The notes beneath the pieces are model-generated. The model made no database searches and was not told the DNA's origin. It saw only the letters and a program-made list of their open reading frames with translations. Source: an uncultured Actinomycetes bacterium (GTDB lineage: Bacteria > Actinomycetota > CADDZG01 > WHSQ01). Taken from it: a stretch of DNA of 64,000 bases. The stretch spans positions 223,238 through 287,237 of the forward strand of contig CALMBW010000019.1 in NCBI GenBank assembly GCA_937863385.1, written 5' to 3'. Each line of letters starts with the position of its first letter. The stretch's first letter is position 1. The position numbers and the translations under genes are program-made. Positions 34,367-42,977 of the stretch are shown piece by piece.

Positions 34367-35015
34367 ACCGCTCTTGGAAGGGTTCGTCGTAGATCACTTT
34401 TCCGCTCATGAAAACGTACTTGTTTAGCTCTTTGCAGAACCGGCGTTCCTTCAGCACGATTCTTCCTTCGCGCTGCTGGAAGTTGCCGACGATGCAGCTG
34501 GGCTCACAGTCGTTGATGACGAAGACGCCGCGCCCCAGGGCTTGTTTTCGACCCCATCGGGACCAGCTCAGCTGTCTTGCTCTAAATCCATTGTCAGCAC
34601 ATGCAAGCGTCATACGACTCGGTTGCATGGTTCCTGCGAAACAATCCGCAACCACGAACGTCCTGGAGGGGTTCAAAGCTTGATTCTCGGTTCCGAGAAC
34701 GTGACGGATTAGCCGACTCGTATCAGGATTAGTGCGACAAGTCTTGTCTGTGTAATCGATTCGATAAGTACGGTCAGTAGCGGTCGCGGCCTCAAGGTAG
34801 CTGAATTCCAACAAATGATTGGCGCGATCCAGGTAGGTGTTGACCTCTTGATCCCGGGGCACCTTAAGCCCGCTGCAGTCATCGAACGCAATGCGCGCGC
34901 GCGAGCTAACAGAAGGCGCTACTGGGTTGCCGCTGGAGCTCACCTCGGAGTTGAGGGATGTGCAGGCACCTAGCAGCAACCCTCCAACCGCGAGCGCGCT
35001 CAATAACCGTTTCAT
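34326..35015 (-). CDS. Lipoprotein of unknown function
   Basis: A 229-residue lipoprotein with signal sequence and lipobox (LLLGACTS). The mature part has a serine-rich linker and a beta-rich domain with about eight cysteines (for example CSGLKVP, CRTNP, DCFAGTM, CADNG, DCEPSC, RRFCKEL, PGCPADS), which suggests several disulfides. No family recognised. Its last 13 codons overlap the 3' end of the IS110 transposase on the other strand, so its C-terminus may have been reshaped by the insertion. No partner gene is close. Confidence 0.75.
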   Translation of the reverse strand: MKRLLSALAVGGLLLGACTSLNSEVSSSGNPVAPSVSSRARIAFDDCSGLKVPRDQEVNTYLDRANHLLEFSYLEAATATDRTYRIDYTDKTCRTNPDTSRLIRHVLGTENQALNPSRTFVVADCFAGTMQPSRMTLACADNGFRARQLSWSRWGRKQALGRGVFVINDCEPSCIVGNFQQREGRIVLKERRFCKELNKYVFMSGKVIYDEPFQERFKDSIYPGCPADS

Positions 35016-35175
35016 AGTGCATTTGACGCTACCGGCTAGAAGAAGGTTGCCCTAGCGGATGGTTCAACCATCTTCTTGTCCTGTCGCGGGCCCTGTGCTC
35101 GGGTCGCCTCGTAACCGATCTTCCCCCTCTGCCTCCTGGTCGACGGCTTGACAGATAGAACCGTGGGATATCTAG

Positions 35176-35213
35176 CACCGGGCTGGGTCCGGCCTCGGGC
35201 AGAGCCAGCCCGG
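35176..35213 (-). terminator. Hairpin after the PKD-domain gene
   Basis: ACCGGGCTGG pairs perfectly with CCAGCCCGGT across a loop of about 18 bases. It lies about 70-100 bases downstream of the minus-strand PKD gene. No clear U-tract, so the function as terminator is likely but not certain. Confidence 0.5.
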
Positions 35214-35279
35214 TGGTCCGGGGAACGGGTGCCGCAGCGAGCCCGGGATCGGTCCGACACGATGTCGGAACGCTATCGG

Positions 35280-36101
35280 CTAGCGGCGGGAGCGGGTAAG
35301 TGCGGCGATCACCTCATGCACGGGATAGGGCTGCTGGTCGGAGGTCGAGAAGTAGCCGAGGGGTTGCCACGGCCCTCCGTTGACACTGAAGCGTGCTTCG
35401 TAGAGGACCTCGACCGAGACCTCGTAACGACCTTTCGTTTCGTACAGATGGCCGATCGAGCCGGGTCGGTTCTTGGTCCACGCACGGCCCGGGCCGTAGG
35501 TAGTGACGGATGCGCCGTCGCCGAAACTCCAGGTGTAGGTCACCGGGTAGGCCTCAGCCGTCACCGACATCCCGCCCGCCGATGCCGTGGCACTTACCGT
35601 CGCCGGTGTCTCGCGCAACCAGAAGAAAGAACGCAGGCCGGTGACGCCTCGCGTGCTCGGAACGAGCGCCAGCTCCGGAACATCCGCGAAGTCCCGGGCA
35701 CGCTCGAACGCTATCGCCGCGAGGTCGGGAGCTTCCGGCGCCGCCGGATCGATATCGCCCGGCCGGACGAGAGGCGGAGCCAGGGCCGCACAATCCGAAG
35801 CTCCTCCACTCTGCAACGGATCTCCTAACGACAGCCCCGCATTGCCACCCATGTAAAGCACTCCACAGTTGTGCGCCGCCAACGCAACCGGCTGCAGCAC
35901 TCCACTACTACTACTCCCCACCCAGCCCAAATCATCCGGAACATTCCCGGGCACCTCATAAGAACCAGCTGCCGCGGCCACGCCTGGCTCGGCGCCATCT
36001 TGGAGCAGCGAAACTCCGTAAGAGGAATGGTCTGAAGCTTGTGCCACAGACCAACCAGCCACGGCGGTCCAGATGCCGACAACCGCGAACAAACGTCTCA
36101 T
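35280..36101 (-). CDS. Secreted PKD-domain protein
   Basis: A 273-residue exported protein with a signal peptide (LFAVVGIWTAVAGWSVAQA). The middle is alanine/proline-rich; residues about 185-265 hold a PKD domain (YTWSFGDGASVTTYGPG and GHLYETKGRYEVSVEVLYEA), a beta-sandwich used for protein or glycan contacts. No catalytic domain is present. ATG 36101 overlaps the stop of the preceding gene by one base (TGATG), so the two genes are translationally coupled. A surface role is inferred from the export signal. Confidence 0.82.
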   Translation of the reverse strand: MRRLFAVVGIWTAVAGWSVAQASDHSSYGVSLLQDGAEPGVAAAAGSYEVPGNVPDDLGWVGSSSSGVLQPVALAAHNCGVLYMGGNAGLSLGDPLQSGGASDCAALAPPLVRPGDIDPAAPEAPDLAAIAFERARDFADVPELALVPSTRGVTGLRSFFWLRETPATVSATASAGGMSVTAEAYPVTYTWSFGDGASVTTYGPGRAWTKNRPGSIGHLYETKGRYEVSVEVLYEARFSVNGGPWQPLGYFSTSDQQPYPVHEVIAALTRSRR

Positions 36102-36622
36102 CAATCGCTCACCAGATTCGAGTCGTTGATCAGCCAACGACCACCCTCGAAGATGAGTTCCCACACGATCGTCCGCTCTGAGACCTCTCCCTCGGAAGTG
36201 ACGTCCTCTCCTTCTTCATTGATGAAGCGCAACTCCTGGATGACGACCTGCTCCAGCGTCGCGACTCGATCTCCTGACTCAGTGACCGCGAGAGACTGCT
36301 GCTCGCTACTTATCTGGACATACACCTGATCGCGTCTCATTCGCCCAATCTCTTCACGAGCACGTTCCCGGAGAGGGCTATTGGCAGCTAAGAAGTCGTC
36401 GAGGAGGCTGATGTCGCGCGTCTCATATGCCCGCTCTCTTAACCGGTCCAGCCGTGCGAATGCTTCTTGCACGGTTTCCTCTGGCGCAGGCCGCGGTTCC
36501 AATGATTCGGTGGGGCGGGTGGTTAGGTAGATGGTGGTGATGGCTGCGGCCGCGAAGGCTAGGACAAGCGCGAAGGCTTTCCATGGAGATGTGGTGATCT
36601 TCGATGGCTCGGTGGTTCCCAC
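36101..36622 (-). CDS. Membrane-anchored protein with NTF2-like tail, unknown function
   Basis: A 173-residue protein with one N-terminal transmembrane helix (about 15-34, FALVLAFAAAAITTIYLTT) and an external domain of about 130 residues. That part (ETVQEAFARLDRLRERAYET then LLDDFLAANSPL, ending TIVWELIFEGGRWLINDSN) has the helix-then-curved-sheet pattern of NTF2-like domains, which recur in actinobacterial membrane proteins. No active site is seen. It is the first gene of a two-gene unit with the PKD protein, so the pair may form a surface complex. Confidence 0.72.
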   Translation of the reverse strand: MGTTEPSKITTSPWKAFALVLAFAAAAITTIYLTTRPTESLEPRPAPEETVQEAFARLDRLRERAYETRDISLLDDFLAANSPLRERAREEIGRMRRDQVYVQISSEQQSLAVTESGDRVATLEQVVIQELRFINEEGEDVTSEGEVSERTIVWELIFEGGRWLINDSNLVSD

Positions 36623-37119
36623 TGATCCGCCTCGTACCTCGGTTCATCGTCTAGGGCATGTCCGGTTCGCCCCGTTCGTCCTACCAGAATCCTTCTGACC
36701 CGACCAGCGCGATCCCTTCCGGTTCGGGGTGGGCTCGGTTCGGGGTGGGCTCGGTTCGGGGTGGACTCGGTTCGGGGTGGGCTCGGTTCGGGGTGGGCTC
36801 GGCTCGGGGTGGGGCTCGGGTCGGCTCCGATGTGGCTCGGGGTGGCGCGTTGGCTCGTTTTCAACCAGGGTGGCCCCCTCTGGCGAAGCTAAGTTGGTGG
36901 GGAAACACCCCCGGCCGGGGTCCCGGGGGTCCCGGGCCCTGGTCCCGGGGGGCAGGGGTCGCCGATCCCCAGATCGCCAAGCGCCCTTGGATACTTACCC
37001 ACGGAGAACCCGGACAAATCCGGCATGAGGGTCGCAAGAACCCCAGTATTTGGGCTTTTACGCCCTTAGATAACCCTCAGAACCTGGGTGCGTTGTCCCT
37101 TTTAGGGTATTAGGCAGGT
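36623..37119. other. Gene-free GC-rich region with tandem 16-mers
   Basis: About 500 bases between divergent genes. It holds the tandem repeat annotated separately, then a run of G/C blocks with self-complementary pieces (CCCCCGGCCGGGG and CCCGGGGGTCCCGGG). The stretch 37030-37118 is lower in GC and probably carries the promoter of the ECF sigma gene, but no clear boxes are seen. Open frames here are only translations of the repeat. Confidence 0.6.
36722..36825. repeat. Tandem 16-bp repeat
   Basis: Six or seven head-to-tail copies of CGGTTCGGGGTGGGCT, with one G-to-A change (GGTGGACT) and a degenerate last copy (CGGCTCGGGGTGGGGCT). It is intergenic, upstream of the membrane-tethered sigma factor gene. 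Confidence 0.9.
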
Positions 37120-38223
37120 ATGGGAAGAACACGGGAGAACCTTTTGGGGATGAGGGGGCAGCAAGAACCACGTTCCGACAAGGAACTCGTCCAGGCATTC
37201 CAGGCCGGGGACCAATGCGCGTACGAAGAGATCTATCGGCGCTACTCCCCCCGGGTGAACGCGATCTGTCGAAGGATGCTGCGCAATCCGACCGACGCCG
37301 ACGAGGCCACGCAAGAAGCTTTCCTGCGCAGCTTCGTTGCACTCGGCCGATTCAACGGTCAATACCAGCTCGGTGCGTGGCTAGCTCGGATCGCGACGAA
37401 CATCTGCTTGGATCAGATCCGTAGGAAGTCCCGCACGCCTGAGACCTACGACACCCCCGACGAGAAGCTCGACCTCGAACCGTCGGATCAACAGCCCGAG
37501 CTACTCGTGACCGAGCAGATCCAACTCGCCAAAGCCATGTCCGAGATGCAACCCCTTCACGCCGAGGCACTCTTTCTTCGAGCGGTCGAAGGGCTTTCGC
37601 ACCAAGAGATGTCGGACCAGCTCGACATGAGCCCCCAACAGGTGAAGTCGCTGTTGCACCGAGCGCGCTTGTCGTTCCGCCGCGGTTGGCAGACAGCATC
37701 CGGTTTCATGGTTGCACCGTGGGCAGGTCTCAAGAGCTTGGCGTCGCGCTCGCGCGAGACCCAGATGCACAACTTGGCCGGGGCATCAGCTCCCGTCAGC
37801 ATGATGACCGTCGAGCGTGTCGCTGCCGGCGCGGTGGCCGCCGTGTTGGCGATGTCCGGCCTATCGCCTTCTGAGGTCGCCGATCCTTCCTACCCGGCGG
37901 AGTCTTCGACCATCCCCAAGACGTCTGCGATGACGCTGCCTCCGCGCGAGGCTCCAGCCAAGGCGATGTCCTCGAGCACCGTTCGTCCCGGCGCCGTCTC
38001 ATCGGACTCCTCCGACGAGACCCTGGCCGGTAGCCTCAAGGACACCCTGCGAAAGACGCTGTCACTCGACGTTCACAACGAGCAGCGGCCCACGGACGAG
38101 TCGAATGACCCCGACGATGGCGGCCTTACGAACGTTCCTTCTGCCGATCACCCCGTCATCGACAAGGCCGAGCAGGTCGTCACCGAGACCGTCGGCACCA
38201 TCAAAGATCTTCTCGACAAGTAA
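37120..38223 (+). CDS. Membrane-tethered ECF sigma factor with extracytoplasmic tail
   Basis: A 367-residue protein. Residues about 20-105 are sigma region 2 (DEATQEAFLRSFVALGRF, AWLARIATNICLDQIRRKS) and about 135-190 are region 4 (MQPLHAEALFLRAVEGLSHQ, then SPQQVKSLLHRARLSFRRGW). Then come a juxtamembrane segment (FMVAPWAGLKSLASRSRET), a hydrophobic helix (about 231-247) and a disordered outer part of about 115 residues. No zinc anti-sigma motif is seen. A fused membrane anchor suggests regulation by release or by sensing outside the cell. It is paralogous to the sigma gene at 61810. ATG 37120 is used; ATG 37150 is an alternative start. Confidence 0.85.
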   Translation: MGRTRENLLGMRGQQEPRSDKELVQAFQAGDQCAYEEIYRRYSPRVNAICRRMLRNPTDADEATQEAFLRSFVALGRFNGQYQLGAWLARIATNICLDQIRRKSRTPETYDTPDEKLDLEPSDQQPELLVTEQIQLAKAMSEMQPLHAEALFLRAVEGLSHQEMSDQLDMSPQQVKSLLHRARLSFRRGWQTASGFMVAPWAGLKSLASRSRETQMHNLAGASAPVSMMTVERVAAGAVAAVLAMSGLSPSEVADPSYPAESSTIPKTSAMTLPPREAPAKAMSSSTVRPGAVSSDSSDETLAGSLKDTLRKTLSLDVHNEQRPTDESNDPDDGGLTNVPSADHPVIDKAEQVVTETVGTIKDLLDK

Positions 38224-38333
38224 CCCGTAGGAAGACCCGAGCCGCGTCCCCTTGCCGGCGCGCCTGCGAGCAACGTCCGAGACTCGCCGGGCGCCGGGTC
38301 TAGAGACACACCCCCGTAGCGACGCGGATGGAT

Positions 38334-38767
38334 GGTTCCGGTGAGTGGCTCCAGGTTTCGTGGGGGGAGGACCCGAGCCGGCGAGTGGCTCCAGGTTTCG
38401 TCGGTGGGGCATGCGAGCCGGCGAGTGGCTCCGGGTCTGTTGAGGGTTCGAGATGTAGCAACAGAGTCGCTCAGCGCACGTTTTGGTGATTTGGCGTGCG
38501 GGGGAGGACCCGAGCCGGCGGGTGGCTCCGGGTTCTGTGGGTGGCCAAACCAAAAGGCGGCAGGGGGAGAGACCCGGCCCGAGCGGGTGGCTCCGGGTTT
38601 CGTGGGTGGGGATCGCGAGCCGAGCGGGTGGCTCCGGGTTTGTTGAGGATTCGAGATGTAGCAACAGAGTCGCTCAGCGCACGTTTTGGTGATTTGGCGT
38701 TCATGGACTGCGGGGCACAGGCGATCTGTCTGTAAAAAGTTGCGGAAAGCGAAACTATTTACGGACT
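38334..38767. repeat. Capped-array repeat, copy A4-left (two arrays, two forward caps, inverted-repeat arm)
   Basis: Forward units (GAGTGGCTCC / GGGTGGCTCCGGGTT) lie at 38334-38450 and 38497-38650. Caps (GATGTAGCAACAGAGTCGC ... GGTGATTTGGCG) lie at 38452-38496 and 38655-38700. The second cap continues for 67 bases to CGAAACTATTTACGGACT at 38767. The 113 bases 38655-38767 are an inverted repeat of 39767-39879 with seven mismatches by my count. It lies between the ECF sigma gene and the MetF-like gene. Confidence 0.9.
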
Positions 38768-38795
38768 GATCGTGTGAAAGCTGACAGAGGGAAGG

Positions 38796-39629
38796 CTAGA
38801 GGGACGAGCGGAGGCGGGCGGCCATCTCTCGGTAGCGGTGGACGGGGACGAGGTGCACGCCATCGAACATCCCTGAGTCTTTGATCTCGGCGATCTGCTC
38901 ACACGCCAGGTCGATCCCCACCTGAGGGTCGTCGTCGAGCTTGTCGATGATGTTGGCGGGGATGCGGATGTCGGGGATTGAAGCGTTGATGCGATGGGCC
39001 ATGCGCGAGGACGCAAGCACCAGCACTCCGGCGTACATCTTCCCGTCGAAGTTCAGTGACTCGCGCCAACGGAGCAACCGCGGGATATCGAACGAGATCT
39101 GCACGAAGATGAAGTCGGCCCGGCGTCGCCACTGCAATTCCCTGTTCACCCGAGACACGGTCCCGATACGAAAATGGGGATAGCCATCGAACAGCGGCCC
39201 TTCGCCGAAACCTCGGACCTCGTCGATCATGCCTCGCACCGTTAGGTCCTCGGTGCGGCGGCCTTCACGCGGGGCATCTCCGTACACGAACAGGAAGTGA
39301 TCGACTTCGTAGGAGGCCGCGGTCAAGAGGTCGCGCCTGAACCCCAACAGGTTGCGATCCCTAGCATTCAAACAAGCGATGCCCCGGCCCCCCATGTATG
39401 CAACCTCGTGCGCAACGGCAACACTCGATACGGTTGCACGGCCGAGGTGATTGTCTGGGATCAAGAACCCGTCGCAGACAGGGTTGAGCACATCGATCTG
39501 CTGGCGCACCCGTTCGATATCGGGCTTGCGCGACGGCTCGATCTCGGCGAGCACCGAGAAGTTCCCCGTGTCCAGAAAGGACGGGGGCGGAGCAGGCGGT
39601 GGCGGAACCCCAGAACCTTGCGCCGTCAT
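38796..39629 (-). CDS. Methylenetetrahydrofolate reductase-family protein (MetF-like)
   Basis: A 277-residue protein of the MTHFR TIM-barrel family. Visible family stretches are AEIEPSRKPDIERVRQQID (strand 1 and helix), NHLGRATVSSVAVAHEVA, IACLNARDRNLLGFRRDLLT, DHFLFVYGDAPREG and FIFVQISFDIPRLLRW. It would reduce methylenetetrahydrofolate to methyltetrahydrofolate with a flavin, or act on a related C1 carrier; divergence from canonical MetF leaves this open. ATG 39629 follows the low-complexity run. The gene sits alone inside 113-bp inverted repeats and inverted unit arrays. Confidence 0.82.
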   Translation of the reverse strand: MTAQGSGVPPPPAPPPSFLDTGNFSVLAEIEPSRKPDIERVRQQIDVLNPVCDGFLIPDNHLGRATVSSVAVAHEVAYMGGRGIACLNARDRNLLGFRRDLLTAASYEVDHFLFVYGDAPREGRRTEDLTVRGMIDEVRGFGEGPLFDGYPHFRIGTVSRVNRELQWRRRADFIFVQISFDIPRLLRWRESLNFDGKMYAGVLVLASSRMAHRINASIPDIRIPANIIDKLDDDPQVGIDLACEQIAEIKDSGMFDGVHLVPVHRYREMAARLRSSL

Positions 39630-39766
39630 GCATTGGATATACCAGCCCCAGCCCACTCCCCGAGCCAATCAACCTTGCGCAGTGGCAATCACCGAGGGCG
39701 TAAACACGCTGCGGCACGCCTACGCGCCCGAGTGCAGCGGCCCTACCAAAGCCGCTACCCCCCATC

Positions 39767-40300
39767 AGTCCGTAAATAGTTTCGGATTCCGCAACTTTTT
39801 ACAGACGGATGGTCTGTGCCCCGCAGCCCATGAACGCCAAATCACCAAAACGTGCGCTGAGCGACTCTTTTGCTACATCCGAGGATGGTTCGGTCGATCC
39901 GGCGTTCGAGAACAGAGGGTTGCACACGATCTGAGCGCCCAACTGACCCGGAGCCACTTGCCGGGCTCGGGGTCCCGACCCAACAAACCCGGAGCCACTC
40001 GCTCGGGCCGGGTCCCTCCCCCTAGCTGCCGCCTTTGGTCTTTGCGCCCCGCCCGACCCGGAGCCACTTGCCAGGCTCGGGGTCCCCACCCACGAAACCG
40101 GAGCCACTCGCTCGGGCCGGGTCCCTCCCCCTAACTGCCGCCTTTGGGTCTTTGCGCCCCGCCCGACCCGGAGCCACTTGCCGGGCTCGGGGTCCCGACC
40201 CCCGAGACCGGAGCCACTCGCTCGGGCCGGATCCCTCCACCTAACTGCCGCCTTTGGTTCTTGCCTCCCCAGCAAAACCGGAGCCACTGCCTGCCGGAGC
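39767..40300. repeat. Capped-array repeat, copy A4-right (inverted-repeat arm, reverse cap, reverse array)
   Basis: The arm 39767-39834 (AGTCCGTAAATAGTTTCGG ...) mirrors 38700-38767; the reverse cap follows to 39879. The array then repeats with ACCCGGAGCCACTTGCC at 39947, 40057 and 40167, an exact 110-base period made of two alternating half-units. It ends near the terminator of the next gene. Confidence 0.9.
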
Positions 40301-40316
40301 AGAGCGGCGGGACGCG

Positions 40317-40362
40317 AGAAGGCCCGCCGACTTTGCCGGAGCAAGGCGGCGGGCCTTCTGCT
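40317..40362 (-). terminator. Terminator of the large secreted-protein gene
   Basis: AGAAGGCCCGCCG pairs with CGGCGGGCCTTCT across a 17-base loop, 37 bases downstream of the stop at 40399 on the minus strand. Confidence 0.75.
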
Positions 40363-40398
40363 TATGGCCCCCTCCGTTCTATAAGGGCCTACTACTGG

Positions 40399-42288
40399 CT
40401 AGTGCTTGTGGCGAGCTCCCTGCGTTGCCTTGAGGCACCGCTCCATACCTGCGGCACGCTCGGTGGGAACTGCAACGGCTCGATACTTGCCCTTGCGATC
40501 CTTCATCTTCACCGCGTAGCTGCCGCTGGGTGTGGTGGTGTCCTTCTTGATAGTCACCCACTTGCCATCCTTACGGCGCTGGACGTTGACCTGAACGTCA
40601 TCGACACAACCGGCGAAGTCGTTGGGGTCCTCGAGAGTCACGCGGCCCGAAGCCTTCAGCTTGCCGCTCTTGGTGTGCTTGAGACTCAACGAGATGTCGC
40701 GCTCGTTGTCGTTGGGCTCGGGTTCTGGTGTCGGCGAAGCGCTCGGTGAAGCTGTCGGAGATGCGCTCGTCGTGGGTGAAGCGGTTGGGCTCCCCGATGG
40801 AGATGCACTGGTGGTCGGCGATCCGCTGGCCGAAGCGCTGGCGGAAGGCGACGGCGACGGCGACGGATCCGCAACCGTGCAGGAAGTCACGGTTGCGTCT
40901 TCGGCAACCGGTGTCGGAGCAGCCACACCCCAGCCGATGCTTGCAGCATCCTTGGCCTCGGTCGAACAGAGCTGGTCATCGTCATCGAGATCGGCCCACA
41001 CGGTGATCTGCGTGGTGCCGGTGACCGTCGAGTACAGAGCGAAGCTCCAGCTTCCATCTGCATCCGTACCGGCCGGTGTGGTGCCGCCCGGAGCGACCGT
41101 CTCGATGTGCTTGCGAGAAGGTGCTGCCGCCACGGGGTGTGAGCCCTGGGTACCGGCGTCGCCGGCAGCTCCACCGTTACCCTCTGCGTTGCACTCGAAC
41201 CCGGTCTCGGCGTTGTGGGTGCCTGAATCGGGAGCCTTGTTCGGATCACTGTAGGTGCCGCCAACGTCGAACTTCAAAGTGTCGTCAGGTCCCTGCGCGT
41301 GAGCATCGACGTTGGCTCCAAGGATCGGCCGCCCCTGCTGGTCCGCGACGGTCGCGACGAACAGTTGACAGGTGTTGACCGCGCTGCTGCCACGGGTTTC
41401 CGGATCCACCGTAACCGTGGTGGGACGTTGGAAGTAAGCGTCCACGCTGTGGCCGTCTGCTGCTCCGGTGATGGCAAGCGTCGGAACCGTGTTGGGAACG
41501 CGGGGAACGACCGCAACCGCGGTGACGTCAAGCGGGAAGTCGCCCGAAGCGGTCGTGCACTGGATCTTGAATGGATGCGGATCGTTGCCGGTTAGCGAGG
41601 TCGCAGATCCACAAGACTTGAAGCTTGCGTCCGTGCCCGCGGGTGATGTCGAGTAGTAGCCCTGGATCGAACGAGCATCGCCCGAGGCAACACCCTCGAT
41701 CAAGAATCGGCCGGCGGACTGACCCGACGCGACGCCGACACCGAGGTCGCCACCGTTGGTCGGGTAGGTGATGTTCGCGTGCGGACCCGCTGCGTTGCCG
41801 AGCGGAGGTGCCCCGTCGGCTTGGTCGGTCGTCACGGTGATGTCGGCGGTATCGACAACCGTGCCGGTGCCCGGACCGGTGAAGCCACTGTAGAGAACCG
41901 CCTGCAGCGTGTAGCTGCCGTCAGGGATCGAGTCTGCAACCGTCCACTCATAGAAGTAGGTGTCGGCCCTGCCCGTCGTCGCGGTGCCGGCGAAAGGACC
42001 GGCCACGACGTTGCCGTTGCTCGAGTCCTTGAGCACGAACTCGACGTAAGGGTTCGTGGGGATGTTGTCGATCCACGACGTGATCGTGTACGGCGTGTCC
42101 TTGTCGTTGATCACCACGCTAGATGAAGTGCTTGGGTTGACGAACCCGATCGTGGATGTTGTCTGCGCCATCGAAAGGCCCAGCGGCAAGACGACGAGTC
42201 CCACCAACAGTGCCAATAGAGATGCCAGGACGATGCGTCCGAGAGCCCGAGGTGTCGTTACCCCGGCTTCGTTCGGCCTGACTTCCAT
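40399..42288 (-). CDS. Large secreted surface protein with shared C-terminal domain
   Basis: A 629-residue exported protein. After the signal peptide (LASLLALLVGLVVLPLGLSMAQ) come a beta-rich region with Ig-like features (VEFVLKDSSNGNVVAG, SIPDGSYTLQAVLYSG), several cysteine pairs, and a long Ser/Pro/Ala/Thr linker (about residues 460-530, repeats of SASPTASPSA type). The last 95 residues are the C-terminal domain shared with proteins at 17326, 50109 and 58955 (C-x4-V-x2-Q ... GKWVTIKKDT ... KGKYRAVAV) ending HKH. ATG 42288 follows GGAGGT four bases upstream. The function is unknown; it is likely on the cell surface. Confidence 0.82.
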   Translation of the reverse strand: MEVRPNEAGVTTPRALGRIVLASLLALLVGLVVLPLGLSMAQTTSTIGFVNPSTSSSVVINDKDTPYTITSWIDNIPTNPYVEFVLKDSSNGNVVAGPFAGTATTGRADTYFYEWTVADSIPDGSYTLQAVLYSGFTGPGTGTVVDTADITVTTDQADGAPPLGNAAGPHANITYPTNGGDLGVGVASGQSAGRFLIEGVASGDARSIQGYYSTSPAGTDASFKSCGSATSLTGNDPHPFKIQCTTASGDFPLDVTAVAVVPRVPNTVPTLAITGAADGHSVDAYFQRPTTVTVDPETRGSSAVNTCQLFVATVADQQGRPILGANVDAHAQGPDDTLKFDVGGTYSDPNKAPDSGTHNAETGFECNAEGNGGAAGDAGTQGSHPVAAAPSRKHIETVAPGGTTPAGTDADGSWSFALYSTVTGTTQITVWADLDDDDQLCSTEAKDAASIGWGVAAPTPVAEDATVTSCTVADPSPSPSPSASASASGSPTTSASPSGSPTASPTTSASPTASPSASPTPEPEPNDNERDISLSLKHTKSGKLKASGRVTLEDPNDFAGCVDDVQVNVQRRKDGKWVTIKKDTTTPSGSYAVKMKDRKGKYRAVAVPTERAAGMERCLKATQGARHKH

Positions 42289-42930
42289 GCTCACCTCCGA
42301 AGATTGAAGAAACGGGCTCGTGTCTCGGCCCATGAAAGTTTCCGCCTACGTACTCAAACGTAGCAGAGCCCCGAAGGTTGCCGCCCGAAATGCCCCGTTC
42401 GGCAGGGGTTTGGTTGGCGACAATCCCAGTTTTGACCACGCAGCGCAAGCACGCGACACCGATGCGTCAACATTCGTCCGCGGATGAAGCACTGCCTAGG
42501 AATCAGCGGTGCCACAGGCGGTCGCCTCCTACGCTCCGCGCGCAGCGGTGGGATCGCATCGGAGTGAGCGAACTCGAATGCAGCGGCGATCGCCCAGAAG
42601 CCCTCGCCCCCCTGCGCAAGCGCTGACCTGACCGGCCCTCTTCGTTAGCTCTGTCCGAGCCGCACGGGCGCCACTCGGCCCGGCGCAATCTCTCAAGCTC
42701 TACGTGGACGGTGTTAACAGGGTCTTGAGCATCCTCATCGGCAAACACTCGTCCGCGTGCGAGCACTCCGGGCCCATCGGGATCGTTCATATTGAATCGC
42801 ACGATCCGAGCGCGCTACACCGTCGCGTCCAGCTCCCGTCGGTGGGCGATGCCCCGAGCCAGCGCTCAGACGGAGCGGAGCATCAGATGCAGGAACCGGG
42901 CTCGCCCCTTCCGACCCTCGCTCGTGGACG
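42289..42930. other. Gene-free region upstream of the WhiB terminator
   Basis: About 640 bases. The first part should hold the promoter of the secreted-protein gene at 40399-42288. Several short open frames cross it on both strands (for example 42503-42802 minus), but none has a ribosome-binding site or recognisable protein. It could be remnant coding DNA; nothing firm is seen. Confidence 0.5.
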
Positions 42931-42931
42931 T

Positions 42932-42964
42932 GAAGAAGGCCCCCTTGCGGGGGCCTTCTTGCGG
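42932..42964 (-). terminator. Rho-independent terminator of the WhiB gene
   Basis: AAGAAGGCCCCC and GGGGGCCTTCTT form a 12-bp stem with loop TTGC, 14 bases beyond the stop codon of the minus-strand gene. Confidence 0.85.
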
Positions 42965-42977
42965 AAGCTTGGGTGGG

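Larger units (their letters stand above)
32841..34370 (+). mobile_element. IS110-family insertion sequence (IS110 group)
   Basis: A complete DEDD transposase (33065-34366) is preceded by about 220 bases of structured non-coding DNA; the short 3' side marks it as the IS110 group and not IS1111, whose non-coding end is downstream. IS110 elements lack inverted repeats, so the ends given are estimates: the left end lies after the small gene at 32840 and the right end near 34330-34370. The transposase 3' end overlaps the stop of a convergent lipoprotein gene by 41 bases, which makes the right boundary especially uncertain. Confidence 0.8.

Noticed and set aside
35148..35175. Sigma-70-like promoter TTGACA with TATCTA on the plus strand
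   Set aside because: The spacing is only 15 bases and no plus-strand gene or RNA follows; the downstream hairpin is better explained as the terminator of the minus-strand PKD gene.
36559..36864. Proline-rich protein encoded on the minus strand
   Set aside because: It is a translation of the 16-bp tandem repeat and overlaps the start of a better-supported gene.
38332..38704. Open reading frames through the repeat arrays (for example on the minus strand 38062-38664)
   Set aside because: The frames only translate the cap and unit repeats, which read open in several frames because of high GC; there are no ribosome-binding sites.
42503..42802. 99-residue minus-strand protein in the gap upstream of WhiB
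   Set aside because: No recognisable family, no ribosome-binding site, and the C-terminal half looks like random arginine/serine-rich translation of GC-rich DNA.
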